Numbered from the stretch's first letter, positions 9,462 through 18,382 are shown. The stretch is DNA of 64,000 bases from Candidatus Methylospira mobilis (GCF_009498235.1 NZ_CP044205.1:243716-307715), one strand, 5' to 3'. Numbers and translations are program-made. The notes: generated from the sequence alone by a model not told the origin.

Positions 9462-11873
9462 ATGCCTCTGGTTAACCAATTAGCAGACTTTAACCGCCGG
9501 TTTTCATTCTCATGCGATGGACTGAGTTCCGGTGCTACCTTGGAAGTGGTGAGTTTTGAAGGCGAAGAATCTCTGGGCCGGCTTTACCGCTTTGAGATTT
9601 TACTGGTTTCCGCCAGCAACGATATCGACGAGCAAATGCTGTTGGGGCGGCACGCCGAATTTCAACTGAGTGACGGGGCGCCGGGGGGCGAGCCAACCCG
9701 TTATTCCGGACTTGTTACCCGCTTCGAGCAACAGCACCAGGTTACCGGCTGGACTTTTTACAAGGCTGTGCTGGAGCCTAAAATGTGGCGGCTTGGAAAA
9801 TTCCATCTGACCGAGGTGTATCTGAATAAAACGCCGCGGGAACTGCTGGAAATAATTCTTGATGCAGGCGGGTTGAGCAGTAATGATTACACTTTATCCT
9901 ATCTGCAGCCTGCGGCCTATCCGCAGCAGAGATTCATCTGTCAGTATCGGGAAAGCTACCTCAGTTTCTTAACGCGCTGGTGCGAGCATCTGGGCGTCTA
10001 CTGGTGGTACACGCAGCAGCAGAACGGCGAGCAAATCGTGTTCGGCAACAGCTGCCTCAACCATGATCCGCATGTGGTCGGGCTGGCCTATCAACCCGCA
10101 GGCGAGCTGGACGCCGATGTACCCGGCGCGCGCCGCGTGCAGCATTTTAGTTTATCTTCGCAGCCGCTGCCCAGGCAGGTGACGGTGACGAACTACTTCT
10201 ATCAGAAAGCTTCGTTGCAAATCAAGGGGACCGCCATGGTCAGCGAGCACGGCATCGGCGAAGTGAACTATTACGGCATGCATGTTGAGTCCAACGAAAT
10301 TGCCCGGGAAGTCGCCAAAATCCGCGCGGAGGGTCTGATTTGCCGGGGGCGGCAATTCAGTGGAGAATCGACGGCCACCGGGTTGCGTTGCGGACATTTT
10401 CTCGAACTGTCCGGCCATTATCGCGCAAGCTTCAATCGGAAGTATCTGCTTACCGGGGTAAGCCATCGCGGCTCGCAAGCGGGCCTGCTGCTGGCGGGGT
10501 TGGGAGTGCAAACGGCTGAGCCGGAGCAGACGTTTTATCGAGCCGAGTTTTCGTCCATCCCCTCCGATGTGCAGTTCAGGCCCGAGCTTGTTCAACCGTG
10601 GCCGAGGATCGAAGGCACGCTGAACGCATTTATCGATGCGGAAGGTGATGGAAAATACGCCGAACTTAACGAGAAAGGCGAATATAAGGTGCAGCTGCCC
10701 TACTACCTAACCGAAAAAGACGCCACCAAGGCCTCCGCCTGGATACGCAAGGCCAGCCCTTACGCGGGAATGGACGATAACGGCGTGGCTCACGGCATGC
10801 ATTTCCCTCTGCATAAGGGTGCTGAGGTATTGCTGTCGTTCCACAACGGCAATCCCGACAAACCGGTTATCATCGGCGCCGTCACCAACTCGCAAACGCC
10901 GAATGTGGTGACCAACGACAACCAGACGCAATCGAAGATCCGTTCTGCGGGAGGTAACGAAATCACCTTGCAGGATGAGCAGGGCAAGCAGCAAATGCTG
11001 TTCAAGACGCCGACCGGCGATACCTGGATGAGCATGGGAGCTACGGGTAAACCATCGTTATCATCGGGATTGAGGCAGGCCCAGGACAGCAATATCTCGA
11101 ACCCGGAAACGGGTGGAGAGGGCGTCTGGATTAATGCGGGCAACGGCAACTTCGGTGTGACAACGGGATCGTCATCGCCTACGCAGCCGCCGGACGGCAT
11201 ATCGCTAACGGCTTACACGGCCAATATCACGTTGACATCTACCTTGGGCAACATAACCCTGAATACGCTGAATGGAGATATTAATCAGAATATTAAAGGG
11301 AATTCGAATACGAAAGTGGAGGGGAGTTCGTCTATATGGCGGCATTCGGATTCGACGTCATTCAATTATGGCGACACAACCTCAATTTTCGGAGGAGATA
11401 AAAATCAGGTCATGATGGGTGTGCAACTGAGTGGTTATGCAGGATTGGTGTTGAATTTATATGCGGGGCCGGCTGTGAATTTTTATGGGTTCAAGCTGGA
11501 TAATTCGTTGATAAAAATGGAGAAGGTTTATGGAGCTCATCTTGAGAAGAAGGGGCTTCATTTTACGGCGGCTGCCGCCAAGCTTGCGAAAAACGAGGTG
11601 AAGTTGACTCAGGATGAGATCAAGGTTCTAAAGCAAGGCGCAAGCGTTATTAACACCAGTACCGCTGAGATAAAACAGGCAACGGCTACGATTGATGAGT
11701 GTGAAACCAGGATGGAGGATTATGCCACGGCGCTTATGCAGGGAAGTATTTCCTTTCGTGAATTTGATGTTCTAATTAATAGCCGTCAAACAGAAATAGC
11801 GCAGGCAGAAACCAAAATAGCGAATGCGCAGGCTACCTTGTCTTCCGGCACGCAAATATTCATACCCGCTTGA
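9462..11873 (+). CDS. vgrG: Type VI secretion system spike protein VgrG with long C-terminal extension
   Basis: VgrG forms the trimeric tip of the type VI secretion tube and carries effectors. The 803-aa protein has the gp27-like hub (about residues 15-370: SFEGEESLGRLYRFEILL, RFICQYRESYLSFLTRWCEHLGVYWWY), then a gp5-like OB domain (YKVQLPYYL, PLHKGAEVLLSFHNGNPDKPVIIGAV). A repetitive beta-helix stalk rich in Gly, Thr and Asn follows (NITLTSTLGNITLNTLNGDI, about residues 585-620). The last ~100 residues are different: a charged, coiled-coil-prone segment (KLAKNEVKLTQDEIKVL, EIAQAETKIANAQATL) unlike a standard stalk. No other T6SS structural gene lies nearby, so this is an orphan vgrG. The genes after it do not look like effector-immunity pairs. 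Confidence 0.92.
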   Translation: MPLVNQLADFNRRFSFSCDGLSSGATLEVVSFEGEESLGRLYRFEILLVSASNDIDEQMLLGRHAEFQLSDGAPGGEPTRYSGLVTRFEQQHQVTGWTFYKAVLEPKMWRLGKFHLTEVYLNKTPRELLEIILDAGGLSSNDYTLSYLQPAAYPQQRFICQYRESYLSFLTRWCEHLGVYWWYTQQQNGEQIVFGNSCLNHDPHVVGLAYQPAGELDADVPGARRVQHFSLSSQPLPRQVTVTNYFYQKASLQIKGTAMVSEHGIGEVNYYGMHVESNEIAREVAKIRAEGLICRGRQFSGESTATGLRCGHFLELSGHYRASFNRKYLLTGVSHRGSQAGLLLAGLGVQTAEPEQTFYRAEFSSIPSDVQFRPELVQPWPRIEGTLNAFIDAEGDGKYAELNEKGEYKVQLPYYLTEKDATKASAWIRKASPYAGMDDNGVAHGMHFPLHKGAEVLLSFHNGNPDKPVIIGAVTNSQTPNVVTNDNQTQSKIRSAGGNEITLQDEQGKQQMLFKTPTGDTWMSMGATGKPSLSSGLRQAQDSNISNPETGGEGVWINAGNGNFGVTTGSSSPTQPPDGISLTAYTANITLTSTLGNITLNTLNGDINQNIKGNSNTKVEGSSSIWRHSDSTSFNYGDTTSIFGGDKNQVMMGVQLSGYAGLVLNLYAGPAVNFYGFKLDNSLIKMEKVYGAHLEKKGLHFTAAAAKLAKNEVKLTQDEIKVLKQGASVINTSTAEIKQATATIDECETRMEDYATALMQGSISFREFDVLINSRQTEIAQAETKIANAQATLSSGTQIFIPA

Positions 11874-12063
11874 TGAGCAGTCGATCACGCGGCGTCCAGT
11901 GATCATTTATTGGTCCGTACGGAATAGCATATAACCCGACAGGCATTTCATAAGCCGTTATATCGGCGCGTTTAGCAATTTTTGCTGCGTTACTGCGGTG
12001 GCTTCCTGTAAAATCGCAATTATTCTGGAATTTCAGCGAAGTTTGTTTGTGCTTGGGAAAACC

Positions 12064-12350
12064 ATGGGTTGTACATTTGCCGCACTGCTGCTTTCAGCCT
12101 GCGCTCCGGCGCAGCTTAATGCGGGCGCACAGCGCATCAGGATAGTTAGCAGGGAACCGGCGCGCGCAACGAAATGAAAAACGCAGCAGCTAGGCTACGC
12201 GCCGATACCATACAGTTACTCGCTACGCGTAGCGGATTAAACTCCAGCGCAGGCGCAACCGAAAAACCCGAGCCGAGCGGTTATGTGCCGAACCGACTAC
12301 GATCGCTTATAGCGGCGCGCAGCCTATAAGTGTCCGAAAAAGCAGGAAAG
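12064..12350 (+). pseudogene. Decayed DUF4156-type lipoprotein gene (paralogue of the next gene)
   Basis: An ATG at 12064 opens a short frame with a lipobox-like stretch (ALLLSAC) and AGAQRIRIVSREP, closely matching the start of the intact neighbour (LLPAC, SAQHIRIVTGDP). The frame then stops at about 12175. In the next frame the text resumes as ARNEMKNAAARLRADTIQLL, matching ARNAMKNEAARLGADTVQML of the neighbour. A last match, AYKCPKKQ, corresponds to its C-terminus AYRCNKK. The middle third of the neighbour (around CEYLGEVTGNQGDFF) is missing. This is therefore a tandem duplicate broken by an internal deletion and frameshifts. Confidence 0.8.
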
Positions 12351-12465
12351 TTCGTTGTAACGCTATGATAGCGCAGTCACGGCTCAGGGCCGCTGTTTTT
12401 GCCGGCGTTATCCATAAAGCCAATTTCCTTAAGCGGGCCGAATATTTTTGACGATAGGTAGTTTA

Positions 12466-12822
12466 ATGAGCAAGAAAAAAAATCTGTATGTTTTGATGGG
12501 CGCGATTTTGCTGCCGGCATGTTCTGCAATACCGCTGAATCCATCCGCGCAACATATCAGGATCGTCACCGGCGACCCTGCCGGTTGCGAATATCTGGGA
12601 GAAGTTACCGGCAACCAGGGGGATTTTTTTACCGGAGATTGGACCAGTAACGCCAACCTGGAAACCGGTGCGCGTAACGCCATGAAAAACGAAGCGGCCA
12701 GGCTGGGAGCGGATACCGTTCAAATGCTGGCTACGCGCGGAGGGCTAACTGCGGGAGGAGGTTCCATGCAACAGACCAATGTGACTTATACCGGCATGGC
12801 TTACAGGTGCAATAAAAAATAA
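12466..12822 (+). CDS. DUF4156-type small lipoprotein
   Basis: Predicted outer-membrane or periplasmic lipoprotein of 118 aa. It has a basic N-terminus (MSKKKN), a hydrophobic stretch and a lipobox ending at LLPAC, giving cysteine about 19. The mature part has the pattern HIRIVTGDPAGCEYLGEV ... GARNAMKNEAARLGADTVQML, which I associate with DUF4156 proteins; function is unknown. The ATG at 12466 is chosen over TTG 12448 because AGGTAG lies just before it and the signal peptide then begins properly. The decayed tandem copy lies immediately upstream. Confidence 0.8.
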   Translation: MSKKKNLYVLMGAILLPACSAIPLNPSAQHIRIVTGDPAGCEYLGEVTGNQGDFFTGDWTSNANLETGARNAMKNEAARLGADTVQMLATRGGLTAGGGSMQQTNVTYTGMAYRCNKK

Positions 12823-12912
12823 TGACCAGCAGGGTTGGGAGCGCCGAATTTGCGTTTGTTCTCGCGTTTTCCGGACATTCAGGCAGCAAGCAGCAAACAA
12901 GAGGACGCGCCG

Positions 12913-13665
12913 TTGCATAATCCGTTGATACTGATACCGAGCTACAATCCCGGCCGCAAGGTTTATGAAACCGTTGCCGCCGCCCGCCGTCAGCAAGTGC
13001 CGGTATGGATTGTGGTAGACGGCAGCACCGACGGAACGATCGAGACTTTGCAGTCCATGGCGACGGAAGATCCGGATCTGCGCGTTATCGTACTGCCTCG
13101 CAATCAAGGCAAGGGCGCAGCAATACTGCATGGCGCCGGATTGGCGCTGCAGGCGGGTTACACCCATGCTTTGACCATGGATTCGGATGGGCAGCATCCG
13201 GCGGATAAAATCCCCGAATTTCTGGCGGCATCCAGGGCAAACGCGGATGCGATGATACTGGGAGTTCCGGTGTTTGCTGCCGACGCCCCCGCTTTGCGCG
13301 TGCACGGCAGAAAAATTTCCAACGCCTGGGCGAATCTTGAAACCCTGGGCGTAGGCATAGGCGATTCCCTGTTCGGCTTCCGGGTTTATCCGCTGCAAGC
13401 GCTGCATGGCGTCTTATCGACGCATCGCTGGATGCGCCGATTCGATTTTGATCCCGAAGTGGTCGTACGCTTGAGCTGGCGCGGCGTGAAACCGGTTAAT
13501 CTGCCCGCACAAGTGAGTTATTTCCGGCCGGAACAGGGCGGTGTTTCGCATTTTCATTATGTCAGGGACAATGTGCTGCTGACCTGGATGCATACGCGTC
13601 TGTTCCTTGAATTCCTGGTGCGTTTGCCGGTGCTGATGGCCCGGCGATTCATCAGCGGAAGCTGA
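12913..13665 (+). CDS. Family 2 glycosyltransferase (dolichol-phosphate-mannose-synthase-like, aryl-polyene type)
   Basis: GT-A fold glycosyltransferase of about 250 aa. The nucleotide-sugar site reads LILIPSYNPG near the start, then VVDGSTDGT, RNQGKGAAILHG and the metal-binding DSD in TMDSDGQH (about residues 90-92). A FGFRVYPL segment follows the catalytic part. There is no C-terminal membrane pair, unlike the GtrB-like enzymes later in the window. Soluble GT2 proteins of this size occur in aryl polyene clusters. With the chorismatase-acyltransferase operon 4 kb upstream this suggests a split pigment locus (inference). The frame is open from just after the stop at 12823 with TTG 12835 available. 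I prefer TTG 12913, which follows AAGAGGA at a proper distance and starts the fold directly. Confidence 0.78.
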   Translation: MHNPLILIPSYNPGRKVYETVAAARRQQVPVWIVVDGSTDGTIETLQSMATEDPDLRVIVLPRNQGKGAAILHGAGLALQAGYTHALTMDSDGQHPADKIPEFLAASRANADAMILGVPVFAADAPALRVHGRKISNAWANLETLGVGIGDSLFGFRVYPLQALHGVLSTHRWMRRFDFDPEVVVRLSWRGVKPVNLPAQVSYFRPEQGGVSHFHYVRDNVLLTWMHTRLFLEFLVRLPVLMARRFISGS

Positions 13666-13680
13666 CGGGTTCAAGGCGCT

Positions 13681-13917
13681 TCAATGATAGACGATTTCTC
13701 CCGGAAAGCCGCGCTTTCTATACTCCTTGACGATGGCCTGCTTCAGACCGGCCGGTGATCTGGACAGTTTCTGGCAATCCAGCTCGCTTGCCAGATAATA
13801 GCAGGCCGCACGGGGATCGCCTGCGACATAATACTCGACGTAGCGTTTTGCTATCCGCGACCATAGCCGGACGTCGGGAAACGGGATGATTTGGCATGGT
13901 CTGCTTGGTATGCTCAT
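13681..13917 (-). CDS. Small conserved-looking hypothetical protein
   Basis: 78-aa soluble protein with Trp, Tyr and Arg-rich helices (LWSRIAKRYVEYYVAGD, AIVKEYRKRGFPGEI) and two cysteines. I do not recognise a family. It is judged real because the ATG is preceded by a strong ribosome binding site (AGGAGGTGA, 4 nt upstream) and because amino acid use is natural. It is convergent with the GT2 gene, with only 15 nt between the two stops. Function is unknown. Confidence 0.6.
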   Translation of the reverse strand: MSIPSRPCQIIPFPDVRLWSRIAKRYVEYYVAGDPRAACYYLASELDCQKLSRSPAGLKQAIVKEYRKRGFPGEIVYH

Positions 13918-13946
13918 ATCGTCACCTCCTGATACTTTAAATAATC

Positions 13947-14134
13947 GTAACTATTCAGCGTCCTTTGAATTTTGTCTGGAGCCGTTAAGTTAATTCGTTC
14001 GTGGGCGCAGCGCCGCGAATGCGGCTGGAGAGCCTGTCGAACCATGAACGGATTAACTATCAAGACCGTAGGATTTTCCATTCATCCTTCGACAGGCTCA
14101 GGACGAACGGAAAATCGGGACGCTGAATAGTTAC
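13947..14134. repeat. MITE with perfect 17-bp terminal inverted repeats
   Basis: The left end GTAACTATTCAGCGTCC (13947-13963) is the exact reverse complement of the right end at 14118-14134. The 188-bp interior has no ORF. It holds REP-like sequence: GTTCGTGGGCGCAGCG ... GGAGAGCCTGTCGAACCATG (about 14000-14052) and CTTCGACAGGCTCAGGACGA (about 14087-14106), both of which recur elsewhere in the window. No clear target-site duplication is visible at the edges. Confidence 0.75.
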
Positions 14135-14190
14135 AGATAGTCAATAAATGTGCCATGCCAGCGCGGTGTTGACGCTATTGAAAACTGAAG

Positions 14191-14312
14191 GTAACTATTC
14201 AGCTAGCGTTGTATATCACTGCAGGAGCGGGCTGCAGCCCGCTCCTGCAAAGCTATTCCATCCGTAAGGTTGCATTGCAGTCCTGTTTAGGGAAGCGCTG
14301 ATCAAGTCCTTT
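14191..14312. repeat. Second MITE-like copy with a 28-bp perfect palindrome
   Basis: Starts with GTAACTATTCAGCT, the same end as the preceding element, then GTTGTATATCACT. A perfect palindrome of 28 bp (14221-14248) follows, with half-site GCAGGAGCGGGCTG. It would form a very stable cruciform or RNA hairpin. The copy at 8949 carries a degenerate version of this palindrome. At 14286 the sequence GGGAAGCGCTGATCAAGTCC joins a third repeat type also seen near 4076, 48171 and 58097. Together with the element before it this fills the gene-free interval 13918-14493. Confidence 0.6.
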
Positions 14313-14439
14313 AAACACTCGAAGGTTGGACCTCGTAATTGCGGGAAAGTGCGCGTAGAGCAGCAAAGTGCGTTTTTTCTGCTTTCCTCCCAGCATGACG
14401 GCAAACCGGGGGTTATCGAAGTTTATTATTGCTGCGTAG

Positions 14440-15108
<669 letters not shown>

Positions 15109-15130
15109 ATCCGTGCATCCAATGAGCTCT

Positions 15131-15250
15131 GACCGGTCATGGCGCAAGCGTCGCCCTCTCGTGCAAGCGCTTACGCCACGGCCTGTTTCCCTCACCCCGC
15201 CTCTCCCATAGGGAGAGGCGATTTAGCGTTCGTCATGCGATTTGCACAGT
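15131..15250 (+). repeat. Dispersed intergenic repeat, family B
   Basis: Second copy of the block seen at 9249: GACCGGTCATGGCGCAAGCG, then GTTTCCCTCACCCCGCCTCT, then the tail GCGATTTGCACAGTAATGG. The tail runs up to the ATG of the Sel1-repeat gene, so that gene's leader is repeat-derived. Confidence 0.6.
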
Positions 15251-15251
15251 A

Positions 15252-16118
15252 ATGGAGTTGCAAGAAATCTTGAAGTTAAAAAAAATAAGCTGCCATCCGT
15301 TGTCAACTAACCGGTCATTGATATTGATCTGTTTGTTTCTGGCCGTCGCCGGAGCGCAGTCCGCTTACCCGGCTCCGCCGCCGGCAGCGCCTACCGCGTT
15401 ATCCCTGGCGGTGGATGCCATTGCCGGCAAGAATTATACGGCGGCCTTGAAGCTGCTGACCCCGATTGCGGAGTCGGGCAATGTTGCCGCGCAAATCAAT
15501 CTGGGCAACCTTTATATGAAAGGCCTGGGAACCGAGCAGGACTATGCGCAGGCCCTGCGCTGGTACCAGCGCGCCGCCGACCGCGAAGAACGTCTGGCCA
15601 TGAGCAAGGTCGGCGTGCTGCATTATTACGGTCTCGGCGTGCCGCGCAACCCGCGCGAAGCCGTGTACTGGTTCGAGCGCGCGGCTGAAAAAGGCGATCC
15701 CTCCGCGCAGGCGACGCTCGGAACGCTGTATGCCCAGGGCGAGGACGGCATCAAACACGATCCCGCGCGCGCGTATTACTGGTATACCCGTGCCAGGGAA
15801 GGCGGCGACATGGAAGCGGAAACCGGGCGCAAAACCCTGGAGGAAGAGTTGACGCCGGGGCAGCGCGACGAAGCCGCGCGTCTGCTCAGTGAAGCGCACA
15901 AGCGCATCGCCGAGCAGGAAGAGCGCGAGTTCGAGGCGGCTACGGCAAAAATCCAGGTACCGGCAGTGGCGATCGATAGCCCGCAGGTGGAAGGCGACGC
16001 GAAAAAGAAATCGAAAGCGTCTCGCCGCAGAAAAAAATCGAAAGCGGACGAAGCCGTAAAGACCGGAAAGCCGGAAGCGCAGCCTCAGATCGCGCCCGCG
16101 CCGCTAACGTCAGGCTGA
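15252..16118 (+). CDS. Sel1-repeat (SLR) periplasmic protein with Lys-rich tail
   Basis: 288-aa protein with an N-terminal signal sequence (hydrophobic LILICLFLAVAGAQSAYPA, about residues 24-42) and three to four Sel1-like repeats (about 70-190). The repeats show the usual LGNLYMKGLGTEQDYAQAL, GVLHYYGLGVPRNPREAV and LGTLYAQGEDGIKHDPARA patterns. Such alpha-solenoids mediate protein contacts in the envelope. The C-terminal third is charged and low in complexity (KKKSKASRRRKKSKADE), perhaps binding nucleic acid or wall polymers. The start ATG falls at the end of a dispersed repeat; a later start within the first 25 residues cannot be excluded. Its 3' end overlaps the convergent tcdA gene by 34 nt. 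Confidence 0.85.
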   Translation: MELQEILKLKKISCHPLSTNRSLILICLFLAVAGAQSAYPAPPPAAPTALSLAVDAIAGKNYTAALKLLTPIAESGNVAAQINLGNLYMKGLGTEQDYAQALRWYQRAADREERLAMSKVGVLHYYGLGVPRNPREAVYWFERAAEKGDPSAQATLGTLYAQGEDGIKHDPARAYYWYTRAREGGDMEAETGRKTLEEELTPGQRDEAARLLSEAHKRIAEQEEREFEAATAKIQVPAVAIDSPQVEGDAKKKSKASRRRKKSKADEAVKTGKPEAQPQIAPAPLTSG

Positions 16119-16837
16119 GCCTCCATCAACTCCCGTATCACCACCGAAGCGCAAACGCCGCCAAACGCCGCCGGAAGATAGGAAATCGTGCCGTAAGCCG
16201 ATTTCTTGAAGTTCGCGCCATCGGTCATCATCAGCGATTCCCTGATCGGCGCTTCCGGCGAGAACACGGTCTTGACCCCGCGCACAATGCCGTAGGCCTT
16301 CAGCCGGTGACGCACATATTTGGCGAACGGACAGCGATAGGTTTTGGAAATATCCACCACCTGGAGCTGGGTCGGATCCAGTTTCGCGCCCGCGCCCATC
16401 GAACTGATCAGCCGCACCTTGCGCTGATGGGCGGTGCGGATAAACGTGATCTTGGGCGTGATACTGTCGATGGCGTCGACGACATAATCGTAAGGTGACG
16501 CCAAAATTTCGATACTGCGCTCCGGCGTAATGAATTCCTTGATAACGTTCAACTCCAGATCGGGATTGATCGCCAGCAGCCGCTCGGCCATCACGTCCGC
16601 TTTAGCCAGACCGTGCGTGGTCGCCAGCGCCGGCAACTGGCGGTTGCGGTTGCTGGGATCGACGACATCGCCGTCCACGATCGTCATCCTGCCGATGCCG
16701 CCCCGGCAGATGAACTCCGCCGCATAGGAACCGACGCCGCCCATGCCCACGATCAGCACATGCGCGCTTTGCAGGCGCGCCAGCCGATCTTCACCGACCA
16801 GCAATTGCGTTCGTATCAGCCAGGAGGTGTCGGCCAT
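16085..16837 (-). CDS. tcdA: tRNA threonylcarbamoyladenosine dehydratase
   Basis: E1-like ATP-dependent enzyme that cyclises t6A37 of tRNAs to ct6A. The 250-aa protein shows the ThiF/MoeB nucleotide-binding motif VGMGGVGSYAAEFICRGG (about residues 30-47), VDGDVVDPSNRNRQL, the adenylation-site segment DAIDSITPK and a conserved SKTYRCPF cysteine region. All are typical of TcdA (YgdL/CsdL). The ATG follows a normal spacer. The last 34 nt overlap the 3' end of the convergent Sel1-repeat gene. Confidence 0.95.
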   Translation of the reverse strand: MADTSWLIRTQLLVGEDRLARLQSAHVLIVGMGGVGSYAAEFICRGGIGRMTIVDGDVVDPSNRNRQLPALATTHGLAKADVMAERLLAINPDLELNVIKEFITPERSIEILASPYDYVVDAIDSITPKITFIRTAHQRKVRLISSMGAGAKLDPTQLQVVDISKTYRCPFAKYVRHRLKAYGIVRGVKTVFSPEAPIRESLMMTDGANFKKSAYGTISYLPAAFGGVCASVVIRELMEAQPDVSGAGAI

Positions 16838-16987
16838 TATGAGAAGCGGACCGGGTAAAGGCCGATATGGTAATGGCTTCGGTTAATGCAACTGGACATG
16901 GTTTGATGGCTTCAAGCGGGAACGACTGCCTGTGCTGGTTGGTTGTGATCGGCCTGATCTTAGCAGACCAGCGCAAACTATTTACCG

Positions 16988-17026
16988 AAAAAAGGCCTGA
17001 TCCGACAGGCATACAGGCCGTTTTTT
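16988..17026. terminator. Possible bidirectional rho-independent terminator
   Basis: GGCCTG (16994-16999) and CAGGCC (17014-17019) form a 6-bp stem. It is preceded by an A-run and followed by TTTTTT (17021-17026), so it could work on either strand. It sits in the 468-bp gene-free interval 16838-17305. In the minus direction it lies about 280 nt beyond the end of rfbG. Confidence 0.45.
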
Positions 17027-17248
17027 GACTGGTGCAAAGCGAATAGCGCTTCATCGGTCAGATTGTGCCGTGCTTTTAAAAAATCAGGCAATGGTAGTCC
17101 CCGTTATCCCCAAAATGCAATGGTCGAAATCGTTTTGTGCGCTGTTCAGGTTGGAATCATTAGCTGCTTGGCTGTCAACACCGGCAGGCCAATCATCAAA
17201 TGACACTTGACCCTGGCATGTCCGCGTACGTTGATTGCGGATAAAGCC

Positions 17249-17287
17249 GATTCGGCGTAATCCACGCCGAATCAGCGATTTTTTGGC
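17249..17287 (+). terminator. Perfect 9-bp hairpin followed by T-run
   Basis: GATTCGGCG (17249-17257) pairs perfectly with CGCCGAATC (17265-17273) across a 7-nt loop, followed after five bases by a T-run. As a terminator it acts on the plus strand, facing the 3' end of the minus-strand rfbG gene. It may block antisense transcription, or the hairpin may protect the rfbG mRNA end. No plus-strand gene immediately upstream explains it. Confidence 0.5.
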
Positions 17288-17305
17288 GCGGAGAAAGTAG
17301 AGGTT

Positions 17306-18382
17306 TTATGTTCTTTCGGAGTAATCTGTAATTTGTCTCAAGCTAAATTCACGCATATCGGCGCCTGCGCGATGCGCCTTATGCCAGGAGACGATATTTT
17401 CCAGCGTTATAGCCAGCCGCCATCGCGGATGCCAGTTTAAACGCATTTTCGCTTTGGAGCAGTCGAGTTTAAGATAATGCGCTTCATGCGGATGTTCTGC
17501 CGTGTCCAGTACCCAGCTTGCTCCGTCGCCCCAATGCGCTGCAAGTTTTTCAACGATCCACTGTACAGGTTTTGCGTCTTCGTCACTGGGACCAAAGTTC
17601 CAGGCTTCGCCGTGGCCGCTACCTGCCTCATAGAGGCGTTGAGCGAGCAATAAGTAGCCGGAAAGCGGTTCCAGTACATGTTGCCAAGGCCGGATGGCAT
17701 GGGGGTTGCGAATTACGACCGGCGTTTTTTCGGATATGGCGCGCACCATGTCGGGAATCAGGCGGTCTGAAGCCCAGTCGCCTCCGCCAATGACGTTTCC
17801 TGCTCTGGCGCTGGCGATCGCCACGCGATGTTGCCCATATCGCGATGGATCGAAAAATGACAAACGATAAGCCGCAGTGACCAATTCCGCACATCCTTTG
17901 CTGCTGCTATAAGGATCATGGCCGCCCATGGCTTCGTTTTCACGGTAACTCCACGCCCATTCGCGGTTTTCATAGCACTTGTCGCTGGTAACATTGATAA
18001 CCGCGCGTACGCTGGGAGTCTGTCTGACCGCTTCGAACAAATGTACAGTTCCCATTACATTGGTTGAATAGGTTTCAACCGGGTTGGCGTATGAGTGGAG
18101 CACCAAGGGCTGTGCCGCCATATGGACAACAATTTCAGGTGCGGCCAGCTGCATGGCTGCAGTCAACTGTTCGCCGTTTCGAATATCGGCGATAATCGAT
18201 TTTAAACCATCCGCAACACGCGCTGTTTCGAATAAGTTTGGTGTTGTTGTGGGCTGCAACGCATAGCCGGTAATTTCCGCCCCCAGCTTCTGCAGCCATA
18301 AGCTCAGCCAGCTACCTTTGAAACCGGTGTGCCCGGTGATAAAAATGCGTTTTTTTGCCCAGAAGTCGTTGTTGTTAGTCAT
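17306..18382 (-). CDS. rfbG: CDP-glucose 4,6-dehydratase
   Basis: Converts CDP-glucose to CDP-4-keto-6-deoxyglucose, the common precursor of CDP-linked dideoxy and branched sugars of O-antigens. The 358-aa short-chain dehydrogenase has the NAD motif ITGHTGFKGSWL (about residues 15-26) with the RfbG-typical FKG. Also present are VHMAAQPLVLHSY, the active-site YSSSK motif in DPYSSSKGCAEL, and SARAGNVIGGGDW. It is divergent from rfbF with 190 nt between starts. No adjacent RfbH-type 3-dehydrase is present, so the keto sugar probably feeds another branch, most likely the ThDP enzyme downstream. Confidence 0.95.
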   Translation of the reverse strand: MTNNNDFWAKKRIFITGHTGFKGSWLSLWLQKLGAEITGYALQPTTTPNLFETARVADGLKSIIADIRNGEQLTAAMQLAAPEIVVHMAAQPLVLHSYANPVETYSTNVMGTVHLFEAVRQTPSVRAVINVTSDKCYENREWAWSYRENEAMGGHDPYSSSKGCAELVTAAYRLSFFDPSRYGQHRVAIASARAGNVIGGGDWASDRLIPDMVRAISEKTPVVIRNPHAIRPWQHVLEPLSGYLLLAQRLYEAGSGHGEAWNFGPSDEDAKPVQWIVEKLAAHWGDGASWVLDTAEHPHEAHYLKLDCSKAKMRLNWHPRWRLAITLENIVSWHKAHRAGADMREFSLRQITDYSERT

